Positions 34,911 to 43,850 of a DNA stretch of 64,000 nt are shown here, one piece after another. The notes below the pieces were generated by a model. The model worked only from the letters and a program-made list of their open reading frames with translations. It had not been told where the DNA came from and did not search any database. This stretch comes from Rhizobiaceae bacterium (GTDB taxonomy: Bacteria; Pseudomonadota; Alphaproteobacteria; Rhizobiales; Rhizobiaceae): contig CAJPFN010000078.1 of assembly GCA_905339215.1 (NCBI GenBank), positions 35,709 through 99,708 on the forward strand. The letters are read 5' to 3'. The translations under genes and the position numbers were made by a program. Positions within the stretch are counted from its first letter, which is position 1; every line of letters starts with the position of its first letter.

Positions 34911-35800
34911 GCGCGCACACGACCGACATCGCCAGCTACAACTTCGCCTATCTCGACGAGCAGACCAAGCGGATGATCCGCCGCGCGATCCTGAAGGGCA
35001 TCGCCATCCCCGGCTACCAGGTGCCCTTCGCTTCGCGCGAGATGCCGATGCCCTACGGCTGGGGCACCGGCGGCGTGCAAATCACCGCGTCGATCGTCGG
35101 GCCGGACGACGTGCTCAAGGTCATCGACCAGGGCGCCGACGACACCACCAACGCCGTCTCCATCCGCGCCTTTTTCGCCAAGGTGGCCGACGTCGCGGTG
35201 ACCACCGAGACGGCCAGGGCGACCATCATCCAGACCCGCCACCGGATTCCCGAGCACCCGCTCGCGGAGGGACAGGTATTGGTCTACCAGGTGCCGATTC
35301 CCGAGCCCCTGCGCTTCCTCGAGCCGCGCGAGACCGAGACGCGCAAGATGCATGCGCTCGAGGAATACGGGCTCATGCACGTGAAGCTTTACGAAGACAT
35401 CGCCCGCCACGGCCACATCGCCACCACCTACGACTATCCGGTCAAGGTCGAAGGCCGCTATGTCATGGACCCTTCGCCGACGCCGAAGTTCGACAATCCG
35501 AAGATGCACATGTCGCCGGCGCTCCAGCTTTTCGGCGCCGGCCGCGAGAAGCGCATCTACGCCGTGCCGCCCTACACGCGAGTCGTCAGCCTCGACTTCG
35601 AGGACCATCCGTTCGAGGTGCAGAAGTTCGAGAAGCCCTGCGCGTTGTGCGGTGCTAGGAACGTCTATCTGGACGAGGTCATCCTCGACGACCGCGGCGG
35701 GCGCATGTTCGTCTGCTCCGACACCGACTTCTGCGAGAAGCGCCGCGAAGATGGCGGTGCTGCCGCGAATGCCTTCGAGCCTGAGGAGGCGGCGATATGA
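34907..35800 (+). CDS. phnJ: C-P lyase catalytic subunit PhnJ (radical SAM)
   Basis: A 297-residue radical-SAM enzyme that breaks the carbon-phosphorus bond. Cluster-ligand cysteines are C245, C248 and C270, and C276 corresponds to E. coli Cys272, which forms the thiyl radical. The spacing matches E. coli exactly with a shift of four. G36 in I-A-I-P-G corresponds to the glycyl-radical Gly32. The start is ATG 34907 overlapping the phnI stop; longer upstream codons belong to phnI's sequence in another frame. The enzyme should be functional. Confidence 0.97.
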   Translation: MSAHTTDIASYNFAYLDEQTKRMIRRAILKGIAIPGYQVPFASREMPMPYGWGTGGVQITASIVGPDDVLKVIDQGADDTTNAVSIRAFFAKVADVAVTTETARATIIQTRHRIPEHPLAEGQVLVYQVPIPEPLRFLEPRETETRKMHALEEYGLMHVKLYEDIARHGHIATTYDYPVKVEGRYVMDPSPTPKFDNPKMHMSPALQLFGAGREKRIYAVPPYTRVVSLDFEDHPFEVQKFEKPCALCGARNVYLDEVILDDRGGRMFVCSDTDFCEKRREDGGAAANAFEPEEAAI

Positions 35801-36576
35801 GCGAAGACCTGCCCCTCCTGCGCGTCTTCTCGCTGTCCAAGTCCTACGGGTCGCGGATCGGCTGCGCCGACGTCACCTTCGATCTTTGGCCCGGCGAGGT
35901 GCTCGCCGTGGTCGGCGAGTCGGGCTCCGGCAAGACGACGCTGCTCAACTGCCTGTCGACGCGACTGATGCCGACCTCGGGCGCGGCGAGCTACCGCATG
36001 CGCGACGGCGCCTTCCGCGAACTCTACCGGATGAGCGAGGCCGAGCGTCGCTTCCTCATGCGCACCGACTGGGGCTTCGTCCACCAGAATCCGGCCGATG
36101 GGCTGCGCATGGCCGTCTCGGCTGGTGCCAATGTCGGTGAGCGCCTGATGGCGATCGGCGATCGGCACTACGGCAGGATCCGCGCCACCGCGATCGACTG
36201 GCTGGGCCGCGTCGAGATCGGCGAGGACCGCATCGACGACGAGCCGCGCGCCTTTTCCGGCGGCATGCGCCAGCGCCTGCAGATCGCCCGCAACCTGGTC
36301 ACCGGCCCGCGGCTGGTTTTCATGGACGAGCCGACCGGCGGCCTCGACGTCTCGGTCCAGGCGCGCCTGCTCGACCTGCTGCGCGGCCTGGTCGCCGACC
36401 TCGGGCTGGCCGCGATCGTGGTCACGCACGACCTCGCCGTGGCGCGGCTCCTCTCGCAGCGCATGATGGTCATGAAGGACGGCAGGGTGATCGAGACGGG
36501 TCTCACCGATCGGGTACTCGACGACCCGCGCGAGCCCTACACCCAGCTCCTCGTCTCCTCGATCCTGCAGGTGTGA
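35797..36576 (+). CDS. phnK: C-P lyase ATPase-like subunit PhnK
   Basis: A 259-residue ABC-type ATPase. It has G-E-S-G-S-G-K-T-T (Walker A), F-S-G-G-M-R-Q-R-L (signature) and F-M-D-E-P (Walker B). The switch histidine is in V-T-H-D-L. PhnK binds the PhnGHIJ core and, with PhnL, gates substrate access; it is not a transporter part. Start and stop overlap its neighbours by four bases. Confidence 0.95.
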   Translation: MSEDLPLLRVFSLSKSYGSRIGCADVTFDLWPGEVLAVVGESGSGKTTLLNCLSTRLMPTSGAASYRMRDGAFRELYRMSEAERRFLMRTDWGFVHQNPADGLRMAVSAGANVGERLMAIGDRHYGRIRATAIDWLGRVEIGEDRIDDEPRAFSGGMRQRLQIARNLVTGPRLVFMDEPTGGLDVSVQARLLDLLRGLVADLGLAAIVVTHDLAVARLLSQRMMVMKDGRVIETGLTDRVLDDPREPYTQLLVSSILQV

Positions 36577-37286
36577 TGATGCCCACCCCCCTCGTTGTCT
36601 CCGAGGTCGCCAAGAGCTTTACCATGCACCTGCGCGACGGTGTCCGCCTCGCCGTGGTCGAGGACGTCTCGTTTGCGCTGAAGTCGGGCGAATGCGCCGT
36701 ACTCGGCGGCCCCAGCGGCGCCGGCAAGAGCTCGATCCTGAAGATGCTCTACGGCAACTACGCCACGGACGCCGGCCAGATCATCGTCGACCATGGCGGC
36801 CGGCTGCTCGATCTCGCCACGGCGAGCCCGCGCGAAGTGCTCGCCGTGCGCCGCGACACGATCGGCTACGTGAGCCAGTTCCTGCGCACGGTTCCCCGCG
36901 TCGCGGCGGTCGACGTCGTCGCCGAACCGCTCGTCGCCAGGGGTGCCGAGAAGGCCGCAGCGCGAGAGCGCGCTGCGGCCCTGCTCTCGCGGCTCAATCT
37001 CCCCGAACGGCTGTGGGGCCTGCCCCCCGCCACCTTCTCCGGCGGCGAGCAGCAGCGCGTCAACATCGCCCGCGGTTTCATCACCGCGCATCCGATCCTC
37101 CTGCTCGACGAACCGACCGCCTCGCTCGACGCCAGGAACCGCGAGGTCGTCATCGCCATGATCGCCGAGAAGAAGGCGCAAGGCGTCGCGCTCCTCGGCA
37201 TCTTCCATGACGCCGACGTCCGCGAGGCCGTCGCCGACCGCATCGTCGACGTAACCGCCTTCGCGCCGAGAGCGCGCGCCGCATGA
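36573..37286 (+). CDS. phnL: C-P lyase ATPase-like subunit PhnL
   Basis: A 237-residue ABC-type ATPase. It has [19 protein letters not shown] and L-L-L-D-E-P, and ends with a histidine in I-F-H-D-A. It partners PhnK on the C-P lyase complex. GTG 36573 overlaps the phnK stop; ATG 36576 or 36579 may be used instead. Four-base overlap follows with the hexapeptide transferase gene. Confidence 0.95.
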   Translation: MMMPTPLVVSEVAKSFTMHLRDGVRLAVVEDVSFALKSGECAVLGGPSGAGKSSILKMLYGNYATDAGQIIVDHGGRLLDLATASPREVLAVRRDTIGYVSQFLRTVPRVAAVDVVAEPLVARGAEKAAARERAAALLSRLNLPERLWGLPPATFSGGEQQRVNIARGFITAHPILLLDEPTASLDARNREVVIAMIAEKKAQGVALLGIFHDADVREAVADRIVDVTAFAPRARAA

Positions 37287-37900
37287 CCAGGCTTAGCGAA
37301 CAGCCGCTCGTCCACGCCACAGCCGAGATCCACGATTCCACGCTCGGCCGCTACACCGAGGTCGCCGAGCGCTGCCGGGTCACCGAGACGGTGCTGGGCG
37401 ACTATTCCTACATGATGCAGGATTGCGCGACGTGGTGCGCGACGATCGGTAAGTTCTCCAACATCGCCGCGTCCGTCCGCCTCAACGCTACCAACCACCC
37501 GACGTCGCGGCCGACGTTGCACCACTTCACATACCGCGCCTCCGACTATTGGCCCGACGCGGAGCATGAAGCCGAGTTCTTCGGCTACCGCCGTTCGCTG
37601 CGTGTCCATGTCGGCCACGACACCTGGCTCGGCCACGGCTCGACGGTGCTGCCCGGCGTGACGGTCGGCGACGGCGCCGTGGTCGGCGCAGGGGCTGTCG
37701 TGTCGAAGGACGTTGCACCCTACACGATTGTCGGCGGCGTGCCGGCGCGCCCCATCCGCGCGCGCTTCGACCGGCGCACGGCGGAGCGATTCCGGGCGCT
37801 CGCCTGGTGGGACTGGGAGCACGACCGCCTGCGCGCCGTCCTCGACGACTTTCGCAGCCTTTCCGCGGAAGCGTTCCTCGAAAAATATGAAGCCGGCTAA
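37283..37900 (+). CDS. Phosphonate-operon hexapeptide-repeat transferase
   Basis: A 205-residue left-handed beta-helix acyltransferase. Hexapeptide repeats run through [16 protein letters not shown] to [16 protein letters not shown]. The late block [23 protein letters not shown] is like chloramphenicol/virginiamycin acetyltransferases. It belongs to the phosphonate-linked group often found at this place in rhizobial phn operons. It may acetylate aminophosphonates as PhnO does in E. coli, though it is unrelated to the GNAT enzyme PhnO. It is the last gene of the phnG operon. Confidence 0.8.
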   Translation: MTRLSEQPLVHATAEIHDSTLGRYTEVAERCRVTETVLGDYSYMMQDCATWCATIGKFSNIAASVRLNATNHPTSRPTLHHFTYRASDYWPDAEHEAEFFGYRRSLRVHVGHDTWLGHGSTVLPGVTVGDGAVVGAGAVVSKDVAPYTIVGGVPARPIRARFDRRTAERFRALAWWDWEHDRLRAVLDDFRSLSAEAFLEKYEAG

Positions 37901-37945
37901 TTCAGGCGGCTCGCCGGTCCGACCGAATCCCTGTCAGCACCCCTG

Positions 37946-38701
37946 TCAGCGGCTCGTGTAGCCTCCGTCAACGAGGTGATAGCTCCCGGTGATGAAGCTC
38001 GCCCGGTCGGAGAGCAGGAAGCAGGTCAGCGCCGAGACTTCCTCCGGCTGACCGATCCGGCCCGCCGGATGCAGCGCTGCCAGTTGGTTGAGCATGGCCT
38101 GGTCGAGGTTCTTCGACAGGAGCGGCGTGTCGATGAAGGCCGGGCCGACCGCGTTGATGCGCACGCCCTGAGCCGCGTATTCCATCGCCGCCGTCCTGGT
38201 GAGGCCGAGCAGCGCATGCTTGGCCGAGACGTAGGCGCAGGCGTTGACGAAGCCAACGGAGCCGAGGATCGAGCTCATGTTGACGATCGAGCCGCCGCCC
38301 GACTTCAGCATCGCCGCGATCTGGTACTTCATGCCGTAGAAGACGCCGTGGAGGTTGACGTCGATGACGTGCCGCCAGCCGTCGAGCGGATAGTCGGCCG
38401 TCGGCGCGCTCGCGCCGCCGATCCCTGCGTTGTTGACGGCGAGATGCAGCCCACCGGCGTTCTCCACGGCGAAGTCGACCATCTTCTCGACCGCGGCGGC
38501 ATCGGCGACGTCCACGGCGAAGGCATGGGCGCGCGAGCCGGCATCGCGGACCCTTTCAGCGACACGTTCGGCCGCGTCCAGTTCGAGGTCGGCGACGACA
38601 ACTTCGGCGCCGCCGCAACCGAGCTCAAGCGCGATGGCCTCGCCGATCCCCGAACCGCCGCCGGTGACGATGGCCACCTTGTCTTCGAATTCGCGTCTCA
38701 T
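37946..38701 (-). CDS. SDR-family oxidoreductase
   Basis: A 251-residue classical SDR. T-G-G-G-S-G-I-G binds the cofactor, N-N-A-G-I-G follows, and the catalytic set is S-S (N-M-S-S-I-L-G) with Y-V-S-A-K. V-A-D-L-E favours NAD. The start at 38701 follows AAGGAGAG. It stands on the opposite strand between the two halves of the phn locus, converging with the hexapeptide transferase gene and divergent from phnC. No link to phosphonate is evident. Its substrate is unknown. Confidence 0.85.
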   Translation of the reverse strand: MRREFEDKVAIVTGGGSGIGEAIALELGCGGAEVVVADLELDAAERVAERVRDAGSRAHAFAVDVADAAAVEKMVDFAVENAGGLHLAVNNAGIGGASAPTADYPLDGWRHVIDVNLHGVFYGMKYQIAAMLKSGGGSIVNMSSILGSVGFVNACAYVSAKHALLGLTRTAAMEYAAQGVRINAVGPAFIDTPLLSKNLDQAMLNQLAALHPAGRIGQPEEVSALTCFLLSDRASFITGSYHLVDGGYTSR

Positions 38702-38854
38702 TGTCTCTCCTTTCGTTCGCCTGTCGCACTCGCCTAGCCGATCGTTCGCGCCGCCGCCGTGACCTCGATCAAGAATGCGCGTCCGCAACCCCGGCGTCCT
38801 GCCATCGGCGATGACGATCGCGTGACCGGCCGCGCCGCCCGCTCCGGCGGTGGA

Positions 38855-38883
38855 GTGTCACCGAACTGTCACGGCTGCGACAC
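38855..38883 (+). promoter_or_regulatory. Pho box (three half-sites) upstream of phnC
   Basis: GTGTCAC, CTGTCAC and GCGACAC start at 38855, 38866 and 38877, exactly 11 bases apart with four-base spacers. This is the PhoB direct-repeat arrangement. It lies 71 bases before the phnC ATG and should place phnC-N under phosphate starvation control. Confidence 0.75.
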
Positions 38884-38953
38884 GCGGCCTTCATCGCGGT
38901 CCGATACGGCCGGAATGCAAGCCGCCTACCGCCTGCACGACGAGGAGAACGCG

Positions 38954-39775
38954 ATGCTGGAAATCCGCGACGTGACCCGCCGCTTCGGCAGGAACACCGC
39001 CGTCGACAGCGTCGCGCTTAGCATCCCGCATGGCCAGATGATCGGCGTGATCGGTCGCTCGGGCGCCGGCAAGTCGACGCTGCTGCGCATGGTCAACCGG
39101 CTGCTCGATCCCTCGCAGGGCTCGATCTTCTTCGACGCGACCGAGGTCTCTGCGCTCCGCGGCGCCGCGCTGCGCGGCTGGCAGCGCGACTGCGCCATGA
39201 TCTTCCAGCAATTCAACCTCGTGCCGCGCCTCGACGTCGTTTCCAACGTCCTGCACGGTACGCTCAACCGCCGCTCGACGGCGGCGACGATCTTCAACCT
39301 CTTCCCGCAGGCCGACATCCACCGTGCGATCGACATCCTCGACCGGCTCGGCATCGCCGACCACGCGCCGAAGCGCGTCGAGGCCCTGTCCGGCGGCCAG
39401 CAGCAGCGCGTCGCCATCGCCCGCGCCCTGATGCAGGACCCGAAGATCATCCTCGCCGACGAGCCGATCGCCTCGCTCGACCCGATGAACGCGCAGGTCG
39501 TCATGGATACGCTGCGCCGCATCAACGACGAGGACGGACGCACCGTCGTCTGCAACCTGCACACGCTCGACACCGCCCGCCGCTACTGCGACCGCGTCGT
39601 TGGCATGCGCGACGGCCGGGTGGTCTTCGACGGCAGCCCCGAGGAACTCACGACCTCCGCCGCGCGCGAGATCTACGGCGCCGGCGATGACTTCTCCGAA
39701 GCTGCCACCTCGACGGCCATCGAGGCTCTCGAACCGATCCGCGACTTCGTGCGCGCGCCCGCCTTCGCCCTCTGA
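38954..39775 (+). CDS. phnC: Phosphonate ABC transporter ATP-binding protein PhnC
   Basis: A 273-residue importer ATPase. Walker A is G-R-S-G-A-G-K-S-T, signature [10 protein letters not shown], Walker B I-I-L-A-D-E-P, with H in C-N-L-H-T-L. F-Q-Q-F-N-L-V is the usual Q-loop of PhnC. ATG 38954 follows GAGGAG and begins M-L-E-I-R-D-V. Upstream in-frame codons cover the Pho box and are not coding. It opens a plus-strand operon through phnN. Confidence 0.93.
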   Translation: MLEIRDVTRRFGRNTAVDSVALSIPHGQMIGVIGRSGAGKSTLLRMVNRLLDPSQGSIFFDATEVSALRGAALRGWQRDCAMIFQQFNLVPRLDVVSNVLHGTLNRRSTAATIFNLFPQADIHRAIDILDRLGIADHAPKRVEALSGGQQQRVAIARALMQDPKIILADEPIASLDPMNAQVVMDTLRRINDEDGRTVVCNLHTLDTARRYCDRVVGMRDGRVVFDGSPEELTTSAAREIYGAGDDFSEAATSTAIEALEPIRDFVRAPAFAL

Positions 39776-39822
39776 CCCTTTCCCCGGACGATCGTCCGGA
39801 CTTTTCCAACAGGAGACCGACC

Positions 39823-40725
39823 ATGAAGAAGTTGCTTGCCGCCATCCTGGCGACCACCGTCCTCGCCGCACCGGCGTTTGCCGGCGAAATCACCGAATTC
39901 CGCATCGGCCTGCTCGGCGGCGAAAACGCCCAGGACCGCCTGAACTCCAACGAATGCCTGCGCGCTTACACCGAGGAACTGCTGGGCGTGCCGACCAAGC
40001 TATTCACGCCGGCGGACTACGATGGCGTCATCCAGGGCCTGCTCGGCGGCTCGCTGGACATGGCCTGGCTCGGCGCTTCCGCCTATGCCAAGGCCTATCT
40101 GACCAACCCGGAAGCGGTAGAACCCTATCTCGTCAAGACCAACCTCGACGGCAGCTACACCTATCACTCGATCGGCTTCGCCCGTAAGGACAGCGGCATC
40201 ACCTCGCTTGAAGGCGTCAAGGGCAAGAAGTTCGGCTTCGGCGATCCGAACTCGACCTCGGGTTACCTGATCCCGTCGATCGAGATCCCGCAGATCACCG
40301 GAGCCTCGATGAAGTCGGGCGACTATTTCGGCGAAGTCGTCTTTACCGGCGGTCACGAGCAGACCATCGTCGCGGTCAAGAACGGCGACGTCGATGCCGG
40401 CGTGACCTGGGCCGACGGTCAGGGCAACTGGGAGGACGGCTACAATTCGGGCGCGCTGCGCAAGGCGGTCGATGCCGGCCTCGTCGACATGAACGACATC
40501 GTCGAGATCTGGAAGTCCAAGCCGATCCCGGAAGGTCCGATCGTCCTGCGTAAGGCGCTGCCGGAAGACGTCAAGACCAAGTTCGTCGCCATGATCGAAG
40601 CCATGCCGGAGAAGGACAAGGACTGCCTCTACAAGATCGCGGCGGGTGAGACCGCGGGCTTCAAGCCGGTCAAGCACGAAGCCTACGAGTCGATCATCGC
40701 CGTGCGCCAGGCGCAGACAAACTGA
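39823..40725 (+). CDS. phnD: Phosphonate ABC transporter substrate-binding protein PhnD
   Basis: A 300-residue periplasmic protein. Signal peptide M-K-K-L-L-A-A-I-L-A-T-T-V-L-A ends near A-P-A-F-A-G. The mature protein reads F-R-I-G-L-L-G-G-E-N-A-Q-D-R and contains G-D-P-N-S-T-S-G-Y-L-I-P and the loop D-V-D-A-G-V-T-W-A-D that contacts the phosphonate group. AGGAG precedes the ATG. A strong hairpin follows, probably raising its level relative to the permeases. Confidence 0.95.
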   Translation: MKKLLAAILATTVLAAPAFAGEITEFRIGLLGGENAQDRLNSNECLRAYTEELLGVPTKLFTPADYDGVIQGLLGGSLDMAWLGASAYAKAYLTNPEAVEPYLVKTNLDGSYTYHSIGFARKDSGITSLEGVKGKKFGFGDPNSTSGYLIPSIEIPQITGASMKSGDYFGEVVFTGGHEQTIVAVKNGDVDAGVTWADGQGNWEDGYNSGALRKAVDAGLVDMNDIVEIWKSKPIPEGPIVLRKALPEDVKTKFVAMIEAMPEKDKDCLYKIAAGETAGFKPVKHEAYESIIAVRQAQTN

Positions 40726-40734
40726 CGAGCAATC

Positions 40735-40766
40735 GGCTGGCAGGCGCTGCTCGGCGCCCGCCAGCC
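40735..40766 (+). other. Stem-loop between phnD and phnE
   Basis: GGCTGGC-A-GGCGC (40735-40747) pairs with GCGCC-C-GCCAGCC (40754-40766) around a six-base loop. There is no T-run, so it is more likely an RNA-stabilising or partly terminating hairpin that favours the binding-protein message. Confidence 0.6.
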
Positions 40767-40781
40767 GGTCCGAATATCGGG

Positions 40782-41639
40782 ATGACCCTCACCAACACCG
40801 CCGGACCCGCTGCGATCAAGGCCGACTACACGGCGATGGTCCAGCGCAAGCGCCTCTATTCGGGCGCTCTCCTGATTGTCTTCGTCGCGCTACTGGCTGC
40901 CGGATTCAACCTCGCCGACCGGCGAAACGCCGGCGGTTTCTGGGACGGCCTCCACAAGATCCTCGACTTCCCCGCTGAACTCCTCGGCGAGGCCATCGGC
41001 AAGGCGCCAGCCCTGCCGGGACATCTGCTCTACTACTTCCCGGCGATGCTCGAGACGATCAACATCGCCGCCGTTTCGACGCTGATCGGCGCCTTGATCG
41101 CGATCGTCCTGTCGCTGCTTTCGACCCGCGGCCTCGCGCGCTGGCCGCGCCTCATCCCGCTGTTTCGGCGGATGATGGACATCATGCGCGCCCTGCCCGA
41201 GATTGTCATCGCACTGGTATTGATCTTCATCCTCGGCGGCGGACCGATCCCCGCCATGATCGCCATCGCCTTCCACACGGCGGGTGCGCTCGGAAAGCTG
41301 TTCTCCGAAGTCAACGAGAATGCCGACCTGAAGCCGGTCGAAGGGCTTGCCTCGGTCGGCGCCTCGTGGCTGCAGCGCATGTGGCTGGGTGTGCTCCCGC
41401 AGGTCATGCCGAACTATCTTTCCTATGCGCTGCTGCGCTTCGAGATCAACGTTCGCGCTTCGGCCATCCTCGGCTTCGTTGGCGCCGGCGGTATCGGCGC
41501 CGAACTGCGCGTGGCGATCAGCTGGGGAGCCGGCCGCTATGACGCGGCGGCGGCAATTTTCCTGCTCCTCTTCCTCACCATCGTGGCGATCGACCAGGTT
41601 TCGAGCCACTACCGCAATCGTCTGGTCAAGGGACGCTGA
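40782..41639 (+). CDS. phnE: Phosphonate ABC transporter permease PhnE (first)
   Basis: A 285-residue inner-membrane permease with about six membrane segments. The coupling loop facing PhnC is E-G-L-A-S-V-G-A-S-W-L-Q-R-M (the EAA-type motif). The C-terminal segment V-G-A-G-G-I-G-A-E-L is typical of PhnE. Its stop overlaps the start of the second permease (TGATG). Two permease genes in one phn operon are common in rhizobia, and they probably form a heterodimer. Confidence 0.93.
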   Translation: MTLTNTAGPAAIKADYTAMVQRKRLYSGALLIVFVALLAAGFNLADRRNAGGFWDGLHKILDFPAELLGEAIGKAPALPGHLLYYFPAMLETINIAAVSTLIGALIAIVLSLLSTRGLARWPRLIPLFRRMMDIMRALPEIVIALVLIFILGGGPIPAMIAIAFHTAGALGKLFSEVNENADLKPVEGLASVGASWLQRMWLGVLPQVMPNYLSYALLRFEINVRASAILGFVGAGGIGAELRVAISWGAGRYDAAAAIFLLLFLTIVAIDQVSSHYRNRLVKGR

Positions 41640-42997
41640 TGGCAATCCTCGAAGCCGGCCTCGATCTACCCGCCCGCAAGGCGGCCGCTGACAGGATCTT
41701 CGCCCGCAAGCGCCTGTTCTCGATCGGTGTGCCGGCACTCATCATGATTTATCTGGCCTACGTCATCTTTGCCTTCGACGTGCCGGGCATAGCCGCGCGG
41801 GCCAAGATGGAGAATGCCCGCATCCTGCTTGCCGATACATACAGCTACCAGACCCACGTGGAACGGGACAACCGGCGCGCCGGAATCAAGGTCGCGATCG
41901 AGGGCGAATCGAAAGGCACCTATGCCGCCGGCAAATGGCCCGACTGGGTTCGTCAGGAGGGCGAGGCGACGGTCATCGATCTCGGCGGCGACCATGTCGT
42001 GCGCTTCGACCCCGATGCGGTCCGCTACGACGTTCCCGGCTACGGCCTGCTGACGATAGTCCAGCGCCAGGACGGCGTCTCGCTCGAGGCCCCGTATGGG
42101 CCGCTGCCCGACTGGATCAACGCATCCGACACGCGCGTCGCCCTCGCGACCTCCGCCGGCCGCCTGACCGTGACCCGCACCCGCGCCGAGGTCTTCCGCT
42201 ATTCCGTCGGATGGGAGTTGTTCTGGTTCACGCTCGACAGCCCCTTCTACGGCAAGTCGCCGGGCGAGCTGTTCGCCATGGCGATATCCAGCGATCAGGT
42301 CCGGCCGGGGCAATCCAACCTCTCGGCCATGGCCTCCGATTTCTGGAACAACGCGATGTGGCGCCACGGCGACGTCGCCTGGGCCATGTTCGAGACTGTA
42401 CTGATGGCGTTCCTCGGCACGATGGGCGCTGCGATCGCGGCGTTTCCGCTCGCCTTCCTCTCGGCGCGCCGCTTCGCGCCGGGCCTTGCTGTGCGCTTCG
42501 GCGTTCGCCGGATCTTCGACTTCCTGCGCGGCGTCGATGGGCTGAACTGGACGATCGTGCTCAGCCGCGCCTTCGGTCCCGGGCCGCTGACCGGTTCGCT
42601 GGCCATGGTTCTCACCGACACGGGAACCTTCGGCAAGCTGTTCTCCGAGGCTTTGGAGAATGTCGACGAGAAGCAGGTCGAGGGCGTGCGTTCCACCGGG
42701 GCGAATGCGCTCCAGCGCAGCCGGTTCGGCGTCGTCCCTCAGGTGGCCCCCGTGATTCTCAGCCAGGTACTCTACTATCTGGAATCCAACACCCGCAGCG
42801 CTACGGTCATCGGCGCCATTGTCGGTGGCGGCATCGGTCTGCTGCTGACCCAGGCGATCCAGACGCAGAAGGACTGGGAGGAGGTCTCCTACTACATCGT
42901 CCTGACGCTCCTGATGGTGATGATGATGGATGTGCTGTCGGGCTGGCTGCGCCGGAAGCTGATCGGCGGGTCTTCGGCCTCGACGTCGGCGCCGTAG
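41639..42997 (+). CDS. phnE: Phosphonate ABC transporter permease PhnE2 with long insert
   Basis: A 452-residue permease. Membrane segment 1 is at about residues 23-45. A hydrophilic stretch of about 190 residues follows (E-R-D-N-R-R-A-G-I-K-V and W-P-D-W-V-R-Q-E-G-E), predicted outside. The normal permease domain begins near 245, with E-G-V-R-S-T-G-A-N-A-L-Q-R-S as coupling loop and G-A-I-V-G-G-G-I-G. The insert makes it about 170 residues longer than PhnE1. It may dock PhnD or sense substrate, but I recognise no fold in it. Gene overlap with phnE1 supports a joint complex. Confidence 0.88.
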   Translation: MAILEAGLDLPARKAAADRIFARKRLFSIGVPALIMIYLAYVIFAFDVPGIAARAKMENARILLADTYSYQTHVERDNRRAGIKVAIEGESKGTYAAGKWPDWVRQEGEATVIDLGGDHVVRFDPDAVRYDVPGYGLLTIVQRQDGVSLEAPYGPLPDWINASDTRVALATSAGRLTVTRTRAEVFRYSVGWELFWFTLDSPFYGKSPGELFAMAISSDQVRPGQSNLSAMASDFWNNAMWRHGDVAWAMFETVLMAFLGTMGAAIAAFPLAFLSARRFAPGLAVRFGVRRIFDFLRGVDGLNWTIVLSRAFGPGPLTGSLAMVLTDTGTFGKLFSEALENVDEKQVEGVRSTGANALQRSRFGVVPQVAPVILSQVLYYLESNTRSATVIGAIVGGGIGLLLTQAIQTQKDWEEVSYYIVLTLLMVMMMDVLSGWLRRKLIGGSSASTSAP

Positions 42998-43142
42998 GGT
43001 TCGCGCGCACTCATGCCACGCCGCGTTCCCGCGCTAAGAGGCCCGTCGCGGCGATGTTTTTTGCCCGACCGGCCGCGGTCGGCTACCTTCGTCAATCTGT
43101 CATGCAAATCGCCGAAGGCATCGAAGCCTGCGAGGACCCGCG

Positions 43143-43850
43143 ATGCGCCACGCCATCTATTTCACGCCCGACCGCGACCACCCGCTGGCGCGTGCCGCCG
43201 CGGCATGGCTGGGGCGCGACGCCTTCACCGGTGCGGCCGTCACGCCGCCGGCCGTATCGAGCCTTTCGCCATCCGAAATCGCCTTCCACACGGCCGCCGC
43301 GCGCCGCTACGGCTTCCACGCGACGATCAAGGCGCCGTTCCGCCTCGCCGCGGGCGAAAGCACATCCTCGCTGCTCGACGCTGTCGAAGCCTATGCGCGG
43401 AAAACGCCGCCGCTCCTCGTGCCGCGGCTGGTCGTCGGCCAGATCGACGGCTTCTTCGCACTGCTCCCGTCCGGCGGCTTCGCCGAGCTCAAGTCATTCG
43501 CCGCATCGGTCGTGGAGGTTTTCGACCGCTTCCGCGCGCCGATCACCGAGTCCGAGATCGGGCGGCGCAATCCCGAGACGCTCAGCGCCGAGCAGTTCCG
43601 CAACCTCTGCCAGTGGGGCTATCCCTACGTGTTCGACGCCTTTCGCTTTCACATGACGCTGTCGGGACGCGTCTCGGGAAGCGAGGCGGCGCGCGTCCGC
43701 GCCGCCATCGAGGAAGTCGTCGAGCCCGTCCTTGCCGAGCCGGTTTCCATCGATGGCCTTGCGGTTTTCGTCGAACCGGAGGCGGGCGGCCCCTTCACCA
43801 TCCTGTCGCGCCATTCCCTGCAACCCGTGCAGGAACGAAAGATCGCCTGA
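43143..43850 (+). CDS. DUF1045 protein, 2H phosphoesterase type
   Basis: A 235-residue member of the phosphonate-operon DUF1045 family. Two H-x-T motifs are visible: H59-A-T61 in G-F-H-A-T-I-K-A-P and H170-M-T172 in F-H-M-T-L-S-G. These are the signature of 2H (LigT/CPDase) phosphoesterases, which open cyclic phosphates. The C-P lyase pathway produces ribose 1,2-cyclic phosphate 5-phosphate, which PhnP opens in E. coli; no phnP is here. The gene lies 145 bases after phnE2 and overlaps phnM by one base. A PhnP-like role is inference; the motifs are seen directly. Confidence 0.85.
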   Translation: MRHAIYFTPDRDHPLARAAAAWLGRDAFTGAAVTPPAVSSLSPSEIAFHTAAARRYGFHATIKAPFRLAAGESTSSLLDAVEAYARKTPPLLVPRLVVGQIDGFFALLPSGGFAELKSFAASVVEVFDRFRAPITESEIGRRNPETLSAEQFRNLCQWGYPYVFDAFRFHMTLSGRVSGSEAARVRAAIEEVVEPVLAEPVSIDGLAVFVEPEAGGPFTILSRHSLQPVQERKIA

